Positions 17,135 through 27,875 are shown, numbered from the stretch's first letter. The stretch: DNA of 64,000 nt from Maribacter sp. PR1 (GCF_028464145.1 NZ_JAQPCG010000002.1:310001-374000); one strand, 5' to 3'. The notes: generated by a model from the sequence alone, not told the origin. Numbers and translations are program-made.

Positions 17135-17614
17135 CTATTGTTTGTAAAATAGCTGCGTAAAGTAAAAATCCCCATTAGAATCCTGCTTCACACTTACTGC
17201 CGTATGTGAAAAACTACCTTCCATTGTTTTTTTATGACTGGAGCTGTTGTACCAACCTTCAAAAGCTTCTACGGCTGTATCATACTCCTTGGCTACGTTC
17301 TCGGCTACCATTTCTACGGCAACTTCGGAATTTATGCTTGAGGCCCGAGCGCTAAAATTATCATGACTTATACTTCCTTTGGAAATCATATAATCTGTAT
17401 GGGTATTGGCATACTTGTAAGCAATTTCACTAAACTTTAATTCATTTAGGTTTAGGGCAACCCTATGGTCATTGACCACGGTCAATAATTCTTGTTCCAA
17501 TTGAACATTGTTCTCAGCTTCCTCAATGGTTGTTTCTTCCTGTAATGGTTCTGCTGTGCAGGAAAGAAATAAAACAAGCAACACTGGGATAGCATAAAGC
17601 GATCTCATTTTCAT
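17135..17614 (-). CDS. CAP-domain (SCP/PR-1) lipoprotein
   Basis: 159 residues. It has a lipoprotein signal peptide ending in the lipobox LFLSC (Cys about 19), an acidic linker, and a compact CAP domain. CAP landmarks: VNDHRVALNLNEL (helix 1), THTDYMISKGSISHDNF with the conserved His, AENVAKEYDTAVEAFEGWYNSSSHKKTMEGSFSH (written here only as landmark regions AENVA and GWYNSS), ending in YFTQLF. Bacterial CAP lipoproteins are surface or periplasmic proteins of unknown activity. A broken tandem copy lies directly downstream. Confidence 0.9.
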   Translation of the reverse strand: MKMRSLYAIPVLLVLFLSCTAEPLQEETTIEEAENNVQLEQELLTVVNDHRVALNLNELKFSEIAYKYANTHTDYMISKGSISHDNFSARASSINSEVAVEMVAENVAKEYDTAVEAFEGWYNSSSHKKTMEGSFSHTAVSVKQDSNGDFYFTQLFYKQ

Positions 17615-17828
17615 ATAGTGTTCTTTACAAGCAGGCCTTAGCGAATAGCTTTGTAGGAAAGTAAGATTGGGTAATTGTTCTCGTGCTGATTGGGGAAATC
17701 AACGATGTAATATTAAATAAAATTGATGTTCGGTACGGTAAAACTTCTATATTTTTCGACCAAATGCTCAGATTTGGCGAACAAGTGTTTTTAGTCGGTG
17801 GTTTATTGTTTTTTGTCGAGGGTCTGTA

Positions 17829-18323
17829 TTATTCGGTCAAGTCACCTTTAAGCACATCGTCAAATATGAAAGCACCAATATCTACTAGAGGTGTATATAA
17901 AACAGATTCAGTTTTCAATTTCTCGCTGGGAAAATTAAAATTGGTATTCAATCGTTCCATAAAAACCAAGAGCGCACCTAAAATAACTGCCACCTTAAAT
18001 ATTCCAAAAATAGCTCCTGCTAGCTTGTTCAGAATTCCCAACATGGCAAAATCAATAATTTTTGTTAAAATTTTACCTAGAATATGAACGGCCAGAACAA
18101 TAAGAACGAAAGTAATAATCAAGGCTGCAATGTTGATAAATTTTTCGTCCCATTCCATTCTTTCGGAAAGATAATCTCCCGCTATGTAAGAAAAATGGAT
18201 GGCGCCATAGATACCTGCAATCAGGGCAATAATTGAGGCAATTTCAATTAATAGGCCATTACTTAAGCCCTTCCAAAGTCCCCACAAGAGTAATAGCCCT
18301 AATACAATGTCCAAAAAATTCAT
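17829..18323 (-). CDS. CvpA family membrane protein
   Basis: 164 residues with four predicted transmembrane helices, starting FLDIVLGLLLLWGLWKGLSN, the typical CvpA opening, with the second helix IEIASIIALIAGIYGAIHFS. CvpA is an inner-membrane protein, named for its need in colicin V export in E. coli, with a broader envelope or biofilm role in other bacteria. It is a single gene here, divergent from the pair at 18406. Confidence 0.9.
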   Translation of the reverse strand: MNFLDIVLGLLLLWGLWKGLSNGLLIEIASIIALIAGIYGAIHFSYIAGDYLSERMEWDEKFINIAALIITFVLIVLAVHILGKILTKIIDFAMLGILNKLAGAIFGIFKVAVILGALLVFMERLNTNFNFPSEKLKTESVLYTPLVDIGAFIFDDVLKGDLTE

Positions 18324-18405
18324 CTACCTAGTTTCAACAAATATAAAGCTTTAGATTAGTACCTTTATATCTGAAAATTTCAGCTTTAAGGTATTATAAG
18401 TTATT

Positions 18406-18762
18406 ATGGCTAGGGACACAGAATTAAAGGACCGATGGGAGGTTTTGGTGAGCAAGCTCTCCAATAGATTTGCTGATGGTGATGTTTTAGAATTGGATGC
18501 CATAATTTACTTGGTCGGCGTACAAGAACTTGGACAGTATCATAGGAAATACAAAAAAGATGATAAGCTGGACCTTATGCATATCGCAATTTGCCGATTG
18601 TTGGAACCTTATGGGTATTACGAATTCGATTTTTTTGATGAAGATGGTTGGCCGCATTATAAGGTAAAGGAGAGTCTACCAACCCTAAAAGCTGGAGAAC
18701 AAGCCGTATTAATGAAGGAGGCCATAGTAGACTATTTTTTAGAAAAGGAATTTATTAGTTAG
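18406..18762 (+). CDS. Conserved hypothetical protein of Flavobacteriaceae type
   Basis: 118 residues, soluble, alpha/beta, acidic; no domain recognised. A stretch rich in aromatic and acidic residues, LEPYGYYEFDFFDEDGWPHY (about 68-87), is the most distinctive part. The stop codon is directly followed by the ATG of the ABM-domain gene with no spacer, so the two are co-transcribed and may share a function. Ordinary codon use and an intact frame support a real gene. Confidence 0.75.
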   Translation: MARDTELKDRWEVLVSKLSNRFADGDVLELDAIIYLVGVQELGQYHRKYKKDDKLDLMHIAICRLLEPYGYYEFDFFDEDGWPHYKVKESLPTLKAGEQAVLMKEAIVDYFLEKEFIS

Positions 18763-19074
18763 ATGCAAACCAAGCCCTATTACGCCGTAATATTTACCTC
18801 TGCTCGTACCGCTGTAGACCAAGGTTATGATGAAATGGCACAGAAAATGGAGGAATTGGCAAAAAACCAACCAGGTTATCTGGGTTTGGAAAGTGCTAGG
18901 GAGGAAGTTGGGATAACGGTGAGTTATTGGGATAGTCTTGAAGCGATAGCGAATTGGAAAAGCAATTCAGAACATCTTTTGGCACAATCTAAGGGTATAA
19001 AGGATTGGTATAAAAACTACCATGTTCGGGTTTGCCGGGTAGAAAGGGAATATATCTGGAAAAGGAACGTCTAA
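18763..19074 (+). CDS. Antibiotic biosynthesis monooxygenase (ABM) domain protein
   Basis: 103 residues, the single-domain ferredoxin-like ABM fold. Readable features are AVIFTSARTA at the first strand, a helix MAQKMEELAKNQPGYLGLES, and ISYWDSLEAIANWKSNSEH-like text (TVSYWDSLEAIANWK), the conserved strand-helix of stress-induced YdhR/HMO-like small monooxygenases. It starts immediately after the preceding stop codon. The substrate is unknown; members range from quinol oxidases to heme-degrading enzymes. Confidence 0.88.
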   Translation: MQTKPYYAVIFTSARTAVDQGYDEMAQKMEELAKNQPGYLGLESAREEVGITVSYWDSLEAIANWKSNSEHLLAQSKGIKDWYKNYHVRVCRVEREYIWKRNV

Positions 19075-19158
19075 TTACTTCACAACTAAGAATGCCTCTC
19101 TTTGAAAACTGATTAAATCCCACTATCTTACTACGAATAAGTAGCCCAGCTGCAGTAA

Positions 19159-20658
<1,500 letters not shown>

Positions 20659-20740
20659 GCTTATTATTTTATCATTAAATTATGAAGTGCGGGGTCTAAG
20701 CTCGAGAGCTACCTCCTATCTTTATAGAAGAAAAAGGGTT

Positions 20741-22408
20741 ATGCAGCATATAGAATTCTCCAATTTAAACAGAGCGAAATATATTGAAAGACTAGAAACC
20801 GAAACTTTTGACCTGGTGGTTATTGGGGGTGGAATTACGGGTGCTGGGATTGCTTTGGATTCCGCATCAAGGGGTTTAAAAGTAGCGTTGCTGGAAAAAA
20901 ACGATTTTGCTTCCGGTACGAGTAGTAAGTCCACCAAATTGATACACGGAGGCTTGCGCTATTTAAAGCAATTCGATTTTTGGTTGGTTAAGGAAGTGGG
21001 TTCGGAAAGAGCCATTGTTCATAAACTGGCTCCGCATTTGGTACTCCCTGAAAAAATGTTGTTACCCTTGATTGAAAATGGTTCCTATGGAAAATGGTTG
21101 ACGTCCATAGGGCTGAAGGTGTATGATATTTTGGCTCAGGTCTCGGGCGATGACAAACGGCAAATGTTGGAGAAGAAGGAAGCGTTGAAACTGGAGCCTC
21201 TTTTGCCAAAAAAAATATTGAACGGTGCCGGTTATTATGCGGAATATCGAACGGATGATGCACGACTTACCATTGAAAACATAAAAACAAGCTTACGCTT
21301 TGGAGCTCAAGCTTTGAACTACGTTACAGTTACCGATTTTATATATAAGAAAGAAAAGGTCGCTGGAGTAAAGGCGAAAGATGAGGTTTCGGGGGCTGAG
21401 TTCAATATCAATTCAAAATATGTTATCAGTGCTGCAGGTCCTTGGGTAGATGACTTAAGAGTCCTCAACAATTCTAAAAAAGGAAAACAATTGCATTTAA
21501 CAAAGGGAGTACATTTGGTTTTTCCTTTTGAAAAGCTTCCCGTGAAACAATCCGTTTATTTTGATATCCCCGATGGTCGAATGATGTTCGCAATCCCTAG
21601 GGGCAAGATTACCTATGTTGGTACTACGGATACCAATTATAATGATAATAAGGACAAGGTAAGAACGGATATAGCGGATGCCATTTATCTTATTTCTGCC
21701 GTCAACAATATGTTTCCCGACATTCATCTAGAGTTAGATGATATTATTTCCTCTTGGGCGGGATTAAGGCCGCTGATTCATGAAGAGGGAAAGTCCGCAT
21801 CCGAGTTATCCAGAAAGGACGAGATTTTCGTATCGGATACGGGACTTATTAGTATTGCCGGTGGTAAGTTAACCGGATATCGAAAAATGGCCGAACGGGT
21901 CGTGGACCGTGTTGTGGAAAAATTAAAGCTAGAGCACGAAATGGTGTCCAAAAAGTGTTTCACCGATAAAATATCGCTCTGTGGAAATGATAACTTTAAG
22001 AAGTTTAAGCACGTAAAAAAATATATTGAAAAAGTTCATGAGCGTATTAAACCAGATGGATTTTCCAAACATGATGCTTGGTTTTTGGTGACGAATTATG
22101 GCGAACAAACAGAAGCTATCTTAGCGCTTTATTACCAAAGAAAAGAAAAGGATAACGCTACCAAACTTGTCTTGGCGGAATTGGAATATGGTATCGATTG
22201 CGAAATGGTAGAAAATCCTATGGATTTCTTCATCAGAAGAACGGGTAGATTATATTTTGATATTGAAAGCATCAAAACATATATGAAACCGGTCTTGAAA
22301 GAGTTTAAAACTATTTTCAAATCGGACGATGCCCAAATTTCGGTATGGAAGGAAACCTTGCAACAGGAAATTAAGGAGCATTCAGATTTTTCCTTGAATA
22401 GGGCTTAA
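20741..22408 (+). CDS. glpD: Aerobic glycerol-3-phosphate dehydrogenase (FAD)
   Basis: Starting at the ATG at 20741 gives 555 residues, the family length. A longer frame back to 20567 would run through the end of glpK and has no homology, so it is rejected. The FAD site is VVIGGGITGAGIALD near residue 25, followed by LLEKNDFASGTSSKST and IHGGLRYL, typical of GlpD. The C-terminal domain is of the DAO_C type. The enzyme is membrane-associated and passes electrons from glycerol-3-phosphate to quinone, yielding DHAP. It acts directly on the product of the upstream glpK. Confidence 0.96.
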   Translation: MQHIEFSNLNRAKYIERLETETFDLVVIGGGITGAGIALDSASRGLKVALLEKNDFASGTSSKSTKLIHGGLRYLKQFDFWLVKEVGSERAIVHKLAPHLVLPEKMLLPLIENGSYGKWLTSIGLKVYDILAQVSGDDKRQMLEKKEALKLEPLLPKKILNGAGYYAEYRTDDARLTIENIKTSLRFGAQALNYVTVTDFIYKKEKVAGVKAKDEVSGAEFNINSKYVISAAGPWVDDLRVLNNSKKGKQLHLTKGVHLVFPFEKLPVKQSVYFDIPDGRMMFAIPRGKITYVGTTDTNYNDNKDKVRTDIADAIYLISAVNNMFPDIHLELDDIISSWAGLRPLIHEEGKSASELSRKDEIFVSDTGLISIAGGKLTGYRKMAERVVDRVVEKLKLEHEMVSKKCFTDKISLCGNDNFKKFKHVKKYIEKVHERIKPDGFSKHDAWFLVTNYGEQTEAILALYYQRKEKDNATKLVLAELEYGIDCEMVENPMDFFIRRTGRLYFDIESIKTYMKPVLKEFKTIFKSDDAQISVWKETLQQEIKEHSDFSLNRA

Positions 22409-22418
22409 TCCTGTTTTT

Positions 22419-23801
22419 TTAGTTTACAAACCATGCGATTTGCTTTCCTTCCTTACTACAATTTATATCCGGACTTTTATAGGGGTCATTGATAAATTCC
22501 TCGCTAATTTTTAGAAAGCAAGGGTTGTAAATATCATGACTCTCATTTTTAAAAATAACATGACGACCATTTTTTAAATTTATCAGGGCTCCATTGACAT
22601 TGCTTGGCGGAGTAACTGGATCTAAACCTCCGGAAATCAGAAGTGTTGGTATATCTGAAACTACAGATTCATTTTCTAAATCATCAGCCCTGAAGGAATG
22701 CCAATTGGATAAGGAACCAAGCCCTTCAAAGGTAGCAACATCAAAACCTAACTGTGACTTCTTCAAGATTTCGTCCATTTCGGCGCTATTAAAGAAGGGT
22801 AGCTCCTCATAGGCCATAATTGAATTATTCATAGGCCAATTCACAAGGGAATAAATGAATTCTACTCGTTTTAGTGCATTGATGATGGGTTCTGAATATC
22901 CTTGCTCCAAGGCCTCAATAATATTTGGAATATAGGCTATGGAATAGCTGCTATAAAGAGATTGATGCAATATTAATAGGGCGTCTCTATAATTCAGTAC
23001 CAATACTTCTGAATCATAATTTAATTGTAGGGGTTGTGTTTTTAATTTATTTAGGGTTTTAAATAAACGATTTTTAAGATCAGGATATCGTTCGTTGCAT
23101 TTATCGTTTAGTTTACATTGCGCCAATACCTCGAAAAGAGAATTTTCAAAATTTAAAATCAAGTCACCAAACAATCCTATTTCCGGAGGAAAAACCCCTA
23201 TGAATGTAGAAGAGCGAATACTTTTAGGGAAATCGCGCATTATCGTCAAACCCAATCTTGTACCATAGGAAGCTCCATAAAGATTCCATTTTTCATAGCC
23301 CAATACTTTACGCAGATCCTCAAAATCGGCAGCATTTTCCCGACTATTATATCCGGCGAGATCAACTTCTTTTTTCTTAAGCGTATTTTTACATTTATTG
23401 AAGATAGAGTCCAATGCCAATTCTTCCCCTTTAGCATCTAAATCTCTTCTTATTATTTTAAATATTGCCTGCCCCACATTTATACAGTTTGCAGCTGATT
23501 CTCCAGTTCCACGTTGGTCCATAAGAATAACATCCCTATCATCTCTAAGTGGGTGATTTTTCCAATACTCCTCCATAATCAAAGTAGCTGCACCAGGTCC
23601 TCCCTGCAAATAAACAATTGGTGCCTTGGTAGAATCTAATTTTTTAGCCTTCAGTATTTTGTATACTAATTGGAGTGTCCTGGAATTAGGATTAGCTCGG
23701 TTTTCAGGTACCTCCAAAACTCCATCAATGGAGGCATACTCAGGAGTCGTATCGCATGAGGTCAGTAGGATAGCAATAAAAAATAGTATAAATAAACGCA
23801 T
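22419..23801 (-). CDS. Alpha/beta hydrolase lipoprotein (tripeptidyl/proline-aminopeptidase-like)
   Basis: 460 residues from the Met at 23801, chosen because it gives a proper lipoprotein signal (MRLFILFFIAILLTSCD, Cys 16); an upstream Met adds four codons. It is an alpha/beta-hydrolase fold: oxyanion region YLQGGPGAATL, a helix with DQRGTGES, the nucleophile elbow YGASYG, the catalytic Asp in LLISGGLDPVTPP, and His in NESHDIYNP. The C-terminal segment has the TAP-like layout. Such exported enzymes cleave N-terminal residues or tripeptides. It is convergent with glpD, with an 11-bp gap. Confidence 0.88.
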   Translation of the reverse strand: MRLFILFFIAILLTSCDTTPEYASIDGVLEVPENRANPNSRTLQLVYKILKAKKLDSTKAPIVYLQGGPGAATLIMEEYWKNHPLRDDRDVILMDQRGTGESAANCINVGQAIFKIIRRDLDAKGEELALDSIFNKCKNTLKKKEVDLAGYNSRENAADFEDLRKVLGYEKWNLYGASYGTRLGLTIMRDFPKSIRSSTFIGVFPPEIGLFGDLILNFENSLFEVLAQCKLNDKCNERYPDLKNRLFKTLNKLKTQPLQLNYDSEVLVLNYRDALLILHQSLYSSYSIAYIPNIIEALEQGYSEPIINALKRVEFIYSLVNWPMNNSIMAYEELPFFNSAEMDEILKKSQLGFDVATFEGLGSLSNWHSFRADDLENESVVSDIPTLLISGGLDPVTPPSNVNGALINLKNGRHVIFKNESHDIYNPCFLKISEEFINDPYKSPDINCSKEGKQIAWFVN

Positions 23802-23842
23802 GTTTTCTATCACTTTGATAATCTGAAAGATAATAAAACAAA

Positions 23843-24844
23843 TTAATCCAATTTCTCCGTCAAGGCTACAAAAACTTTTTTGGCATTTTTACTTTCATAA
23901 AGTACCTCATACACCGCATCAATAATGGGGGTTTTCACTTTTTTCTTAAAATCGTTCTTTATTTGGTAGGCACTTTTGGTGGCGTAATACCCCTCGGCGA
24001 CCATGCTCATTTCCATTTGTGCACTCTTTACGGTATAGCCTTTACCAATCATGTTTCCGAACATTCGGTTTCTACTAAATGTAGAATACCCGGTAACCAA
24101 TAAATCTCCCAAATAGGCGGATTGGTTTATATTCCGATCTATTTTATGTATTCTTTTGGTGTAGCGTTTCATTTCCCGAATCGCATTGCTCATCAATACA
24201 CTCTGAAAATTATCTCCATAACCAAGGCCATGGGCAATACCGGCTGCGATGGCGTAAATGTTTTTTAGCATTGCGGCATACTCGGTGCCTATAATGTCCT
24301 TTGTTATTTTGGTCTTTATGAAACTACTAGAGAGGTTTGTGGCCACCAATTTGGCTTTTGCTGAATCGGCACAGGCTATCGTTAGATAAGAAAGTCGTTC
24401 CATGGCGACCTCTTCGGCGTGGCAAGGCCCTGTAATCACTCCTATATTTTCAAAAGGAATATTATAGGTATCATGAAAATGATGACCAACAATTTTTCCG
24501 GTTTCGGGTACGATACCTTTAATGGCGGAAAATATGATTTTATCATCCAAGGACACGGTAAGTTTGGCCAATTCTTCCATTAAAAAAGCAGATGGAATGG
24601 CAAATATCAAGATATCGGCATATTCCACTATTTCATTAATGTCATCCGTTAGGAATAGCTGCTCGGTCTTAAACTCCACAGAGGTAAGATAGTTGGGATT
24701 GTGCTTTTGTATTTTCAGATATCCAATGGCATCGGAGTTTCTCATATACCAGCCCACCATATCTTGGTTGGCGGTTAACATTTTAACTATCGCGGTGGCC
24801 CAACTCCCGCCTCCCAATACTGCAAATTTCACTTCTTCCTTCAT
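23843..24844 (-). CDS. gpsA: NAD(P)H-dependent glycerol-3-phosphate dehydrogenase
   Basis: 333 residues, the expected GpsA length. The dinucleotide-binding motif GGGSWATA is at the N-terminus, TGPCHAEEVA and the catalytic Lys in AAMLKNIYAIAAGIAHG follow, and SRNRMFGNMIGKG lies in the substrate domain. GpsA reduces DHAP to glycerol-3-phosphate for phospholipid synthesis, opposite in direction to GlpD. Close to glpK and glpD, it completes a glycerol-3-phosphate cluster, although it is on the other strand and separate from them. Confidence 0.96.
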   Translation of the reverse strand: MKEEVKFAVLGGGSWATAIVKMLTANQDMVGWYMRNSDAIGYLKIQKHNPNYLTSVEFKTEQLFLTDDINEIVEYADILIFAIPSAFLMEELAKLTVSLDDKIIFSAIKGIVPETGKIVGHHFHDTYNIPFENIGVITGPCHAEEVAMERLSYLTIACADSAKAKLVATNLSSSFIKTKITKDIIGTEYAAMLKNIYAIAAGIAHGLGYGDNFQSVLMSNAIREMKRYTKRIHKIDRNINQSAYLGDLLVTGYSTFSRNRMFGNMIGKGYTVKSAQMEMSMVAEGYYATKSAYQIKNDFKKKVKTPIIDAVYEVLYESKNAKKVFVALTEKLD

Positions 24845-24920
24845 ACAATTAAAATATTAATACAAAATTACCAAATAATAAATTGCGTATGATATAATGA
24901 TTATCAATTAGTTATGTTTT

Positions 24921-24937
24921 TTGGCACGGTGCTTGTT
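24921..24937 (+). promoter_or_regulatory. Sigma-54 (RpoN) -24/-12 promoter
   Basis: TTGGCACGGTGCTTGTT matches YTGGCACGrNNNTTGCW at all but one position (T for the C of GC), with the required 10-nt spacing between GG and the -12 G. The predicted start is about 20 bp before the ATG at 24968. It implies control by an RpoN activator; none is encoded in this window. Confidence 0.6.
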
Positions 24938-24967
24938 TTCTTTTAATCGGAATTAAAACTATAGGTT

Positions 24968-25882
24968 ATGAAACATGTAAAACTACTTTTCGGATATGCA
25001 TTACTGGCGACTTTATTGGTTTCCTGCTATGCAGATGTTATTGTGGAGGATGAATTCATTGAGGAATCCGCCTTCAATACAGACCAGGTTTTGCAATCGT
25101 ACGACCTATGGTATGTAGATATCAATGAAACCCGTGGAAATGGGCAAGTTCCTTTTTTACAAAGGGCCTTTACCGTTAGTTTTGATCGTGGCACTTTTTA
25201 TGCCAATAATAATATTGTGGGTATCGGGAAGACTGGAAACGGATTTGGAATCGATGTTGGTTTTTATGATGTGTACCGTGGCGTGGTAGAAATAGATCAT
25301 GATGTGGATGGTACTTGGTTATTGGAGGTGTACGCCGTAAACGGAAGTACGATAGAGCTCTACGACCCCAGCACGGATACATCATATATACTGCAAGGTT
25401 ATCAAATAAGCAATTTTGATTACGACCAGGTGTTTTATGATAATATCAATTACTTTATCCAGGAGTACGATGCTTGGGAAAAGACCTATACCAGTAATGA
25501 AGGGGAATTGAACGATTTTGATGACGAAAACTTTCTTAAATTTCTACCCAATATGTTTCGTTCTTCGGTCGACGCACCTGGAACGTCCTTGGGTAACCTG
25601 CAATGGGATTATGAAGGAAATTATCAGGTCTATGATGTTGCCAACGATGCTTCCTTAAAGACCTTGACCTTGGATTATGATTTTTTTGGTAACGATTATT
25701 TTGAGCTTTACGTAATCAATGATGGTACGATAGAATTATACCACCCAGATAGCGGAACCATTTACGAATTTAAGCGTAGGGGATCTCAGCAATATTTAAA
25801 AACAGGCAAAGGTGCCGTAGCTAAGAAAAGAATAAAGACTTCCCATCCTACCATGGATGTGGTAAGGAAGCGAGCAAAATAG
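24968..25882 (+). CDS. Internally repeated lipoprotein of unknown function
   Basis: 304 residues with a lipoprotein signal (ATLLVSC, Cys 20). The rest is acidic and beta-rich and consists of two related halves: EVYAVNGSTIELYDPSTDT (first half, about residues 120-138) repeats as ELYVINDGTIELYHPDSGT (second half, near 255). A basic C-terminal tail follows (KRIKTSHPTMDVVRKRAK). I recognise no named family; similar proteins in Flavobacteriia are annotated as hypothetical, sometimes wrongly as nucleotide adenylyltransferases. It has a sigma-54-type promoter and a strong terminator, so it is a monocistronic, regulated gene. Confidence 0.85.
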   Translation: MKHVKLLFGYALLATLLVSCYADVIVEDEFIEESAFNTDQVLQSYDLWYVDINETRGNGQVPFLQRAFTVSFDRGTFYANNNIVGIGKTGNGFGIDVGFYDVYRGVVEIDHDVDGTWLLEVYAVNGSTIELYDPSTDTSYILQGYQISNFDYDQVFYDNINYFIQEYDAWEKTYTSNEGELNDFDDENFLKFLPNMFRSSVDAPGTSLGNLQWDYEGNYQVYDVANDASLKTLTLDYDFFGNDYFELYVINDGTIELYHPDSGTIYEFKRRGSQQYLKTGKGAVAKKRIKTSHPTMDVVRKRAK

Positions 25883-25904
25883 TTTTTAGGTTGGTTAGTT
25901 GTTC

Positions 25905-25942
25905 AAACCGCCAGGGAGTATAAAATCTCCCGGCGGTTTTTT
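25905..25942 (+). terminator. Intrinsic terminator after the repeated lipoprotein gene
   Basis: AAACCGCCAGGGAG / CTCCCGGCGGTTT with one bulged A, followed by a T tract of six. Confidence 0.9.
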
Positions 25943-25962
25943 GTTGAAATAGCAACTATCTG

Positions 25963-26427
25963 TTATTTACCGGGAATAGCTTCTGGCCATCCCTTTCTAT
26001 ATTCTGAAACCGTTTCCCCATAGCTTTTGGCTAGGGATTCTGCTTCTTCACTGGAATAGATTTTCTTTGCTTTTTTAAAAAAGTCCTCTTCCTCATCCTT
26101 TAAATGGTGTTCCACTTTTTCGGCAAGTTTCTCCATTGTGGCCAGCCAATGAGGGGAACTCATATCGGTATCGTCCAATTCTTCTATGAGTTCGTCCATT
26201 TCATGGTGTTCTGCCATGCCGTGTCTGGCATCTTCCTGCATCTTATCGGAATCTATCAATGGGGAATAAAAAAATCGTTCTTCCGCAACTTCATGTACTT
26301 CCAATTCCTTCTTCAATTCCTCCCAGATATCCTTTCTTTTTTCGGAATCTCCTGAGGTTTTTAGGATTTTGGAGCATAATTCCCGTTGGATATCATGATC
26401 GTCCTTGATGGCTTTATAAATGTTCAT
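25963..26427 (-). CDS. Hemerythrin HHE cation-binding domain protein
   Basis: 154 residues. The hemerythrin-like helical bundle is visible through its ligand series: DDHDIQRELCSKIL, VHEVAEERFFY, HGMAEHHEMDELIEEL and KVEHHLKDEEEDFFKKA, the last being the classic HxxxExxxxF end. Single-domain HHE proteins bind O2, NO or iron and often act in stress defence. A C-terminal stretch (EYRKGWPEAIPGK) is unassigned. It is a lone gene, convergent with the lipoprotein gene. Confidence 0.9.
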   Translation of the reverse strand: MNIYKAIKDDHDIQRELCSKILKTSGDSEKRKDIWEELKKELEVHEVAEERFFYSPLIDSDKMQEDARHGMAEHHEMDELIEELDDTDMSSPHWLATMEKLAEKVEHHLKDEEEDFFKKAKKIYSSEEAESLAKSYGETVSEYRKGWPEAIPGK

Positions 26428-26569
26428 TTCTAAATCTTTTTGGGGACTCTAATTTGGCCAGCTTAATAAGAGAGGCAGCAATTAGCTTCCGGATTAATAG
26501 AGAAACAAGGTAAGCCATGGGCACTCCTATGCTTACCTCCATTAAATCAAAGATTAGTTCTAATGCGTT

Positions 26570-27172
26570 TTAAACGCACTCCTTGTCCGAAAGCGGAAGC
26601 GGTCTATAGGCATAGTATTGCAACACTTCTTCCAGCGCCATTCTTAAAGCTTTGTTTACGGGTACAATGATATTTCCCAAATGAAAATCTATTTGGTTGA
26701 GTTGCATATAGTACTCCGTAAACACGGGTACGGATATACCTTGGCTTATTTTTCCCGATGCCGACGCAAAATTTTCCGCTTGACCTTCCTTGATGATTTT
26801 GCATGTGGCCAGTCGCAGTTTGCCATATTTGTCCGTGTTGGCCGCATAACCGAACAACCGGCATATAAGCCCGCGATACTTATAAGTATTGCAATGGCCT
26901 TGGTCCACAACGGTAAGAGGCCGGTAGTTTGCGCAGGTAGCCGTTTTAATCTCCCTTAGGGACTGCAACATTCTTTCGGCCCCGCCATTTAAAAACAAAT
27001 GAAAGGCCCATGGTAAAAACTCCAAAGGGGAAGCTTCGATATCCGGATAGGTGCAGCACCTTCCACATCCAGAAAGACAACTTAAACCCGTATTATTTTG
27101 AAAAGCTGAGGTTTCCTTTTCCAGTTGATGGAACAACTGTTCTATCAACGTTACTTTATCTGGTAAGGTCAT
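26570..27172 (-). CDS. YkgJ-family Fe-S/zinc cysteine cluster protein
   Basis: 200 residues. The N-terminal CLSGCGRCCTYPDIEASPLEF contains the Cys-rich CxxCxxCC cluster (shown here as CLSGCGRCC), and later Cys residues in TCANYRPLT, CNTYKYRGLICRLFGY and ATCKIIKE complete the probable metal site. YkgJ/DUF1540-like proteins are predicted Fe-S or zinc proteins, sometimes involved in protein or RNA modification, with no known reaction here. It is a single gene with about 140 bp of gap on each side. Confidence 0.83.
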   Translation of the reverse strand: MTLPDKVTLIEQLFHQLEKETSAFQNNTGLSCLSGCGRCCTYPDIEASPLEFLPWAFHLFLNGGAERMLQSLREIKTATCANYRPLTVVDQGHCNTYKYRGLICRLFGYAANTDKYGKLRLATCKIIKEGQAENFASASGKISQGISVPVFTEYYMQLNQIDFHLGNIIVPVNKALRMALEEVLQYYAYRPLPLSDKECV

Positions 27173-27323
27173 TTATTTTTCGAGCGAAGGTAGATTTTAA
27201 AACACTCGCTTTTACATTTCATTTTACATAAAGGATAGAGTTAAAACTTTAAAGAATATTAAAACCCGAACTAGTATTTTTACATTTGGAGAATATCTCT
27301 TTTAAAAAAATGAGAGCTGTTAT

Positions 27324-27875
27324 CTATACAGACTTTTCGTAGGCTTCCTTTATCCAACCTTTTAGTTCCAAGTCTATATCTTCAACATCTGCTAGTTTAA
27401 CTCTATGGGTACACATTGTGCCAAAGGGGCCGGAGTCTTCCAACCGGCCGGTCATGGGTTTGTCCTTTAATTTAAACCCTAGGTCAATTCTTGTTTTTGT
27501 AGCAGGTTTGATCAAAATGAATTGCCTTTTCCGTATTACACTTACACTTGTCTTTTTTGGGGTTATGGTAACATCTTGCCCTAAAGTTTTTACGTAACTA
27601 ATCAGCCCTTTATAGATGGAAATTAAGTCTTCCTTTCCCTTATACTGTTCCGAGACTAAATCGGTATCAGAAACCGTTTCCTCTTTGGATAGGCTTACAA
27701 TAGTATTGGCGAATCCATGGGTAACCTGATATTCCGTTTTTAAAAATTTGACACCCTCGGAATGCTTGGTGAAGGATTTTGTCTTTAAAATTTTCTTCCA
27801 TTCCTCCAGAGACTTCCCGGTTTTTTCGGGCATGTTTTGAATCATAGTTTGTAAGGCACTATCCATTGTATTCAA
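27324..27875 (-). CDS. DUF4287/DUF5655 domain protein
   Basis: 183 residues. An N-terminal DUF4287 helical domain (about 8-60: MIQNMPEKTGKSLEEWKKIL, then VTHGFANTIVSL) is joined to a C-terminal DUF5655 domain (about 80-180: YKGLISYVKTLGQDVTITPK, RKRQFILIKPATKTRIDLGF). This pairing is widespread in bacteria and is suspected to bind DNA or nucleotides, but the function is not established. A second Met three codons later is an equally possible start. It is monocistronic. Confidence 0.85.
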   Translation of the reverse strand: MNTMDSALQTMIQNMPEKTGKSLEEWKKILKTKSFTKHSEGVKFLKTEYQVTHGFANTIVSLSKEETVSDTDLVSEQYKGKEDLISIYKGLISYVKTLGQDVTITPKKTSVSVIRKRQFILIKPATKTRIDLGFKLKDKPMTGRLEDSGPFGTMCTHRVKLADVEDIDLELKGWIKEAYEKSV

